A stretch of DNA of 64,000 nt, from contig JAVBLZ010000009.1 of the NCBI GenBank assembly GCA_031553045.1, positions 1-64,000 on the forward strand, in the 5' to 3' direction. The notes beneath the pieces were generated by a model that saw only the letters and a program-made list of their open reading frames with translations, had not been told where the DNA came from and made no database searches. The stretch comes from CALXQW01 sp031553045. Lineage in GTDB: Bacteria > Verrucomicrobiota > Verrucomicrobiia > Opitutales > Intestinicryptomonadaceae. Both the position numbers and the translations under genes were made by a program. Shown piece by piece: positions 59,997 to 64,000 of the stretch (position 1 is its first letter; every line of letters starts with the position of its first letter).

Positions 59997-61295
59997 ATGA
60001 AAAATCTCCTGTGTCTAATTTTGAGCTTCATTTTTATATCCGCAATTTTTGCAGAGCCTCCAAGCGGGAAAAATTGGAAGCTGGTGTTTGAAGACAACTT
60101 CAACTATCCCACCGCCGACCTTCCCAAAGAGTGGGTCTTGATGAATAGAAACGAATTTAAAATGCTCTGCGGCAGATGGCCCGAGAATGCGGTGATTAAA
60201 GACGGCATCTTGCATCTGCAAAACAAGAAAGAGCATAGGGCGGGGCAAGATTGGACAAGTGCGAGCCTCTGGACAAAAAAGCGTTTCAAATACGGCTACT
60301 ATGAAGTGCGTATGCGTTACGCCAAAAGCACGGGCGTGAACAACGCTTTCTGGGTTGCAACTTACGATACGCCCATAGCGCCGGATCAACAGCGCTTTGA
60401 AATAGACATCAATGAGGGGCATTACCCCGACGAAATCTCCACAAATGTCCATAATTGGAGCGACACTTGGAAAGACGCCGCAGGGCGCAACCGCCACAGG
60501 GGCTGGGGCGGGGCTTTTAAGATGGGCAAAGTGCAAGGCTCGGCGGCGGTTTCCCACAATCTGGATGTGCCGCTACCCATAAGCAAAATCCGGATTACTT
60601 CAGATCACAAAACTTTTTTTAATCTTCAAGAAGTCATGGCATATTCAGAATCTAAAAGCGGAAAGTATCCCAAGCCCGATGTGCCCATTGCCGCACAGAA
60701 AGAATTTAACGGTCTGGAAAATTTTGCAAAAAACGCAGATATCAAGGTTAGCGGGTTTTATTACAAATCCGTAGTTAAGGACGAAAGGCGCGCAATAGAC
60801 GGCGATTTGTCAACCTCTTGGCAGACTAATTCAAGCGGGGTAAAATCCATAGAGTTGGATTTTGGCGCTGAAAAAAGCATAGCCTGTGTGCAGTTTCTAA
60901 GCGGCTGGAAAAACAAGGGCGTCTATCAGGGCTTTATTGCCGACTATAAAATAGAATATTTTTCTTCGGGCAAATGGCATACGTGGATAGACGTCAAAGA
61001 AGACGCTCCCGATGTGAATTTGAGCGACGACTTCCATCTCTACGCCTTGGAATGGAACGATAAAGAGCTGGTCTTTTATTTTGACGGCAAAGAGTTGCGC
61101 CGCTTTGAAAATAAATTTATTTATAGCTACGGCCCTGTAATGCTCAGTGCTGGCATAATAGAATGGGCTGGGGCGGTTACTGACAAGGTTGACGGCACTT
61201 CTATGGATGTTGACTATGTGAAAGTCTGGCAGGAAGAAGGCTTGGGCTCTATAAAAGCAAGCAAAGAAGATGTGGAAAAGGAATTTAAGAAATGA
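59997..61295 (+). CDS. GH16 enzyme with inserted discoidin domain
   Basis: 432 aa from the ATG at 59997 with a signal peptide (MKNLLCLILSFIFISAIFA). GH16 fold: EVRMRYAKSTGVNNAFWV and the catalytic FEIDINE with Glu135, Asp137, Glu140 (ExDxxE). Between the two halves of the GH16 barrel, from about residue 195 to 345, sits an F5/8 type C (discoidin/CBM32-like) domain (RAIDGDLSTSWQTNSS, IELDFGAEKSIACVQ). The last part (LYALEWNDKELVFYFDG) resumes GH16. The enzyme probably cuts beta-glucan- or porphyran-type polymers; substrate is unknown. Its stop overlaps the next start. Confidence 0.85.
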   Translation: MKNLLCLILSFIFISAIFAEPPSGKNWKLVFEDNFNYPTADLPKEWVLMNRNEFKMLCGRWPENAVIKDGILHLQNKKEHRAGQDWTSASLWTKKRFKYGYYEVRMRYAKSTGVNNAFWVATYDTPIAPDQQRFEIDINEGHYPDEISTNVHNWSDTWKDAAGRNRHRGWGGAFKMGKVQGSAAVSHNLDVPLPISKIRITSDHKTFFNLQEVMAYSESKSGKYPKPDVPIAAQKEFNGLENFAKNADIKVSGFYYKSVVKDERRAIDGDLSTSWQTNSSGVKSIELDFGAEKSIACVQFLSGWKNKGVYQGFIADYKIEYFSSGKWHTWIDVKEDAPDVNLSDDFHLYALEWNDKELVFYFDGKELRRFENKFIYSYGPVMLSAGIIEWAGAVTDKVDGTSMDVDYVKVWQEEGLGSIKASKEDVEKEFKK

Positions 61296-64000
61296 AAAAA
61301 ATAACGATATTAATCTTCGCATTGCAGGCGTCTTTATTTTGTGCCGCATTCAATGAACTTCAACTTTCTACAAGCACTGCCGATTTGCGCAAGGGCTTTG
61401 AAAATCCGCCGCAAGAGGCAAGACCCCTCACATGGTGGCATTGGATAAATGGCTCTGTCAGCAAGGAGGGCATAGATAAAGATTTTAAGTCTTTCAAAGA
61501 AGCCGGCATTGTGGGCGTGCAACTGCTCAACGCAAATATGTATGTGCCCGACGGCCATCTTAGATTTCATTCCGAAGACTGGTTTGACTATGTAAAATAT
61601 TCCATAGACAAAGCCGCAGAATACGGTCTGGAATTTGACATCATGAACGCCGACGGCTGGGCAAATAGCGGCGGGCCTTGGATTACGCCTCAGATGTCCA
61701 TGAAAAAAATTCTGTGGACTCTCACAAATGTTGAGGGCGGTTCAAAAATCTCCGTAAAAGTGCCAAAGGCGGGCGGCATAAAAGAAGGGCTTTATCAAGA
61801 TATAGCTCTGTACGCCGTGCCCGCTTTTGTCGATGACGCAATAGTGCCGGAAATTTCCACAGGCAACGCAAACAAATTTTTCAATATAGATTTCAGCTTC
61901 CCAAAACCTGTTGAACGCCGGCTTTTTAAACTTACCATAAATGCGGATGGTCCGGCTACGATACTCGGGCAAGTTCAGGTGTCTGACGACGGCAAAATTT
62001 TCAGGAAAATTTCCGACATAAATTTTGGCGGCAGTTTGGATTTTAAAGAAGTTGAGTTTGCCTTCCCAAAAACAAAGGCGCAATTTTTTCGCATAGCTAT
62101 TGAAGATAGGGTTGCTAAAATTAAAAATTTTAACCCGAAAAAATATGTGCTCAGCAATGAAAACAAAGTCGCACTTTCAACAGGTAAGGTATTGAGAAGC
62201 ACTATGCATCTTGAAATTGACGACGGCGTATCTTACAGCGATTCCAAAGAAGATGCAATAAGCCCCAAAGATGTCATTATTTTAGATGCTGGAAAAATTG
62301 ACGAAAACGACATGGTCGAAGTCGATTTGCCCAAGGGCGTTTGGACGCTAATCAGGTTTGCATATACTTCAACAGGTATAAAAAATCATCCCGTCCAGCC
62401 GGAAGGCAAGGGCTTGGAGGTTGATAAAATGTCGGCAAAACACACAAGGTTTCATATAGAGCAGTCTTTATCACGCACGCTGAAAGAGTCAAAGGCGCAG
62501 CTTGGCAAGGCTTTCAAAGGAATACTCTTGGACAGTTGGGAAGTGGGCTCGCAAAATTGGACGGAAGATTTCCCGCAAGATTTTGAAAAACTCTGCGGGT
62601 ATAGCATGGCAAAATATATGCCAGCCCTTGCGGGTTTTGTGATAAGCTCTCATCTTGAAACGAACGCATTTTTAACGGATTTTAGGCGCACAATTTCAAA
62701 CAACACTTCCACAAAATACTTTGGCGAAATTAAAAAATTCGCAAATGAAAACGGCCTTATGCTGTATGGCGAGCCTTACGGCGGCGCCTGCTTTAACGAG
62801 GTTGAAGCGGGTATGCAGTTGGATGTTGTCATGACGGAATTTTGGGTGGGTTATGAGGGAGATTTGCGCGAAGGCTTTAAGCAAAGGCATTCAAAAAAGA
62901 TTGCTTCAATATCGCATATATCGGGCAAGCGCATTACGGGTGCCGAGGCTTTTACGGCGCACAGCGAAAATGCAAGGTGGTCAAAATCTCCGTCGGGGCT
63001 TAAATCTACGGCGGACATCGCTTTTGTTAGGGGCGTAAATAGATGCGTATTTCACACAAGCGCACACCAGCCCAACGACTTGAAGCCGGGGTTTTCGCTC
63101 GGCAGATACGGCACGCATTTCGGCAGGGCAAACACTTGGTGGCATGAGGCAAAAGCTTGGACAGACTATCTTTCAAGGGCGCAATTTTTGCTGCAGCAGG
63201 GCTTGCCGTGTTCAGATATTCTTTATGTCAGGGCGGGTGAAATTGGCATCATAGACAGGGGCATGCCGCCAGACCTCCCTGAAGGTTTCGACTTTGAAAA
63301 CGCCATACCTCAAAACTTTAAAGATGCAAAAATTGAAAATGGTAAAATCGTGATAAACGGCATTGCCTTCAGCGCAATACTCACAGACACATTTTGGGAT
63401 ATAGATACATTCACGCTTGAAAAAATCGCCGAGGCAAAAAGGGCGGGCGTGCTTGTTATTGGCAATCCGCCAAATATGCCCCTTGGGCTTTCAGACCTCA
63501 ATAAAAATCTCCCCAAGTGGAAGGCTTTGGTGAAAGAAATTTGGGGTAACAGCCAAAGAGAAAAAAGTATAAGCAGCGCAAAAATTGAAGCTGCTCTTAA
63601 ATCGGCGGGTATAAAAAAAGATTTCTATTTTGAAAGCCTGCAAAACAGAACGGGTTTAGATTTTTCCATAAAAGCCATACATAGAAGGCTTGGCTCTACC
63701 GACATTTACTTTGTCGCAAACTTCAACGAGCATGCGGAAAAGTTCAACGCAAAGTTTAGAAATTCCGCAAAGAGGGTTGAAATTTGGAATCATGTAAACG
63801 GAGAGATTCTTCCCGCAAAAAAATATGGGCACGAGGGCGACTACATGAATGTAGAGCTGGAGCTTGCCGCAAACGCCTCTGTATTTGTGCTGCTTTTTGA
63901 CGACATTAATGGCGCAAAGACGCAAGTAAATATTCCTGAAACAAGTTTTTCAAAATCTAATGTGGATGTGAAAAATTGGAAGATGGATTTTGTTTCGCCC
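61292..64000 (+). CDS. GH106-like alpha-L-rhamnosidase (partial, runs off the edge)
   Basis: 903 codons in frame to the window end. Signal peptide (MKKITILIFALQASLFCAA), then PPQEARPLTWWHWINGSVSKEGI, FKEAGIVGVQLL and GLEFDIMNADGWANSGGPW, the start of GH106-type alpha-L-rhamnosidases. Later WGS-like and LDSWEVGSQNWT, GRANTWWHEAKAW fit the same family. The GH16 enzyme is coupled through ATGA. Together they form a polysaccharide-degradation locus; a SusC/D-type transporter is not seen here. Confidence 0.85.
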   Translation, partial: MKKITILIFALQASLFCAAFNELQLSTSTADLRKGFENPPQEARPLTWWHWINGSVSKEGIDKDFKSFKEAGIVGVQLLNANMYVPDGHLRFHSEDWFDYVKYSIDKAAEYGLEFDIMNADGWANSGGPWITPQMSMKKILWTLTNVEGGSKISVKVPKAGGIKEGLYQDIALYAVPAFVDDAIVPEISTGNANKFFNIDFSFPKPVERRLFKLTINADGPATILGQVQVSDDGKIFRKISDINFGGSLDFKEVEFAFPKTKAQFFRIAIEDRVAKIKNFNPKKYVLSNENKVALSTGKVLRSTMHLEIDDGVSYSDSKEDAISPKDVIILDAGKIDENDMVEVDLPKGVWTLIRFAYTSTGIKNHPVQPEGKGLEVDKMSAKHTRFHIEQSLSRTLKESKAQLGKAFKGILLDSWEVGSQNWTEDFPQDFEKLCGYSMAKYMPALAGFVISSHLETNAFLTDFRRTISNNTSTKYFGEIKKFANENGLMLYGEPYGGACFNEVEAGMQLDVVMTEFWVGYEGDLREGFKQRHSKKIASISHISGKRITGAEAFTAHSENARWSKSPSGLKSTADIAFVRGVNRCVFHTSAHQPNDLKPGFSLGRYGTHFGRANTWWHEAKAWTDYLSRAQFLLQQGLPCSDILYVRAGEIGIIDRGMPPDLPEGFDFENAIPQNFKDAKIENGKIVINGIAFSAILTDTFWDIDTFTLEKIAEAKRAGVLVIGNPPNMPLGLSDLNKNLPKWKALVKEIWGNSQREKSISSAKIEAALKSAGIKKDFYFESLQNRTGLDFSIKAIHRRLGSTDIYFVANFNEHAEKFNAKFRNSAKRVEIWNHVNGEILPAKKYGHEGDYMNVELELAANASVFVLLFDDINGAKTQVNIPETSFSKSNVDVKNWKMDFVSP

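Noticed and set aside
1..64000. CRISPR arrays and rRNA genes
   Set aside because: No regularly spaced repeats or rRNA-like stretches were seen on reading; a computed search was not possible.

Overview
The window looks like a low-GC chromosome segment from a Verrucomicrobiota-like host, probably Opitutae. The support is a PEP-CTERM protein (ending IPEPSTYAAI, hydrophobic stretch, RRRKK), an ileS-dksA-like-lspA cluster, a GH16-GH106 polysaccharide locus and a secreted-protein operon with DUF1573, rhodanese and MauE-like products. This assignment is moderate, because no rRNA or taxonomic marker was compared.

1-7.85 kb: an array of paralogous secreted-protein cassettes, all on the minus strand. 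Each cassette is built from a ~50-aa Cys-rich peptide, an RHS-like protein, a 120-135-aa Cys-rich protein and a ~370-aa protein with a PDZ-like C-terminus. Copies are complete, truncated or scrambled: three remnants of the RHS gene, one decayed Cys-rich gene and an IS30-type transposase end lie among the intact genes. 7.96-14.9 kb: a plus-strand operon of envelope and secreted proteins (DUF1573 protein, two alpha/beta hydrolases, an O-antigen-ligase-like membrane protein, rhodanese, MauE-like protein, a repeat protein).

14.9-46.5 kb: a siphovirus-type prophage. Its late genes all read on the minus strand in the order helix-turn-helix protein, primase-helicase, regulators, terminase small subunit, a DNA-modification-like block (two ParB-domain proteins, one fused to a methyltransferase, and a CmoA-like methyltransferase), terminase large subunit, portal, S49 protease, scaffold, capsid, tail genes, tape measure, fibres, holin. 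A tyrosine integrase sits at the right end near tRNA-Ser(GGA). Plus-strand cargo genes interrupt the late block: a HigBA-like pair, two membrane proteins, a small conserved phage protein and a CBS-HEPN-like protein. A YefM-YoeB pair is inserted on the minus strand. The portal gene carries an in-frame TGA, so the prophage may be defective.

The most striking non-gene signal is an octamer, TTTTGACA (ten exact copies and two with one change), lying exactly 13 or 14 nt before the start codon of 12 prophage genes and always in the direction of the gene. It resembles either a phage-wide stoperator set or a translation signal that does not use Shine-Dalgarno pairing.

46.6-64 kb: ordinary chromosome: tRNA-Ser, a membrane protein, lplT, lspA, a DksA-like protein lacking its zinc cysteines, ileS, a coiled-coil secreted protein, a PEP-CTERM protein, asd, an L,D-transpeptidase, an NtrC-type regulator, a GH16 enzyme with an inserted discoidin domain, and a GH106-like rhamnosidase running off the end.
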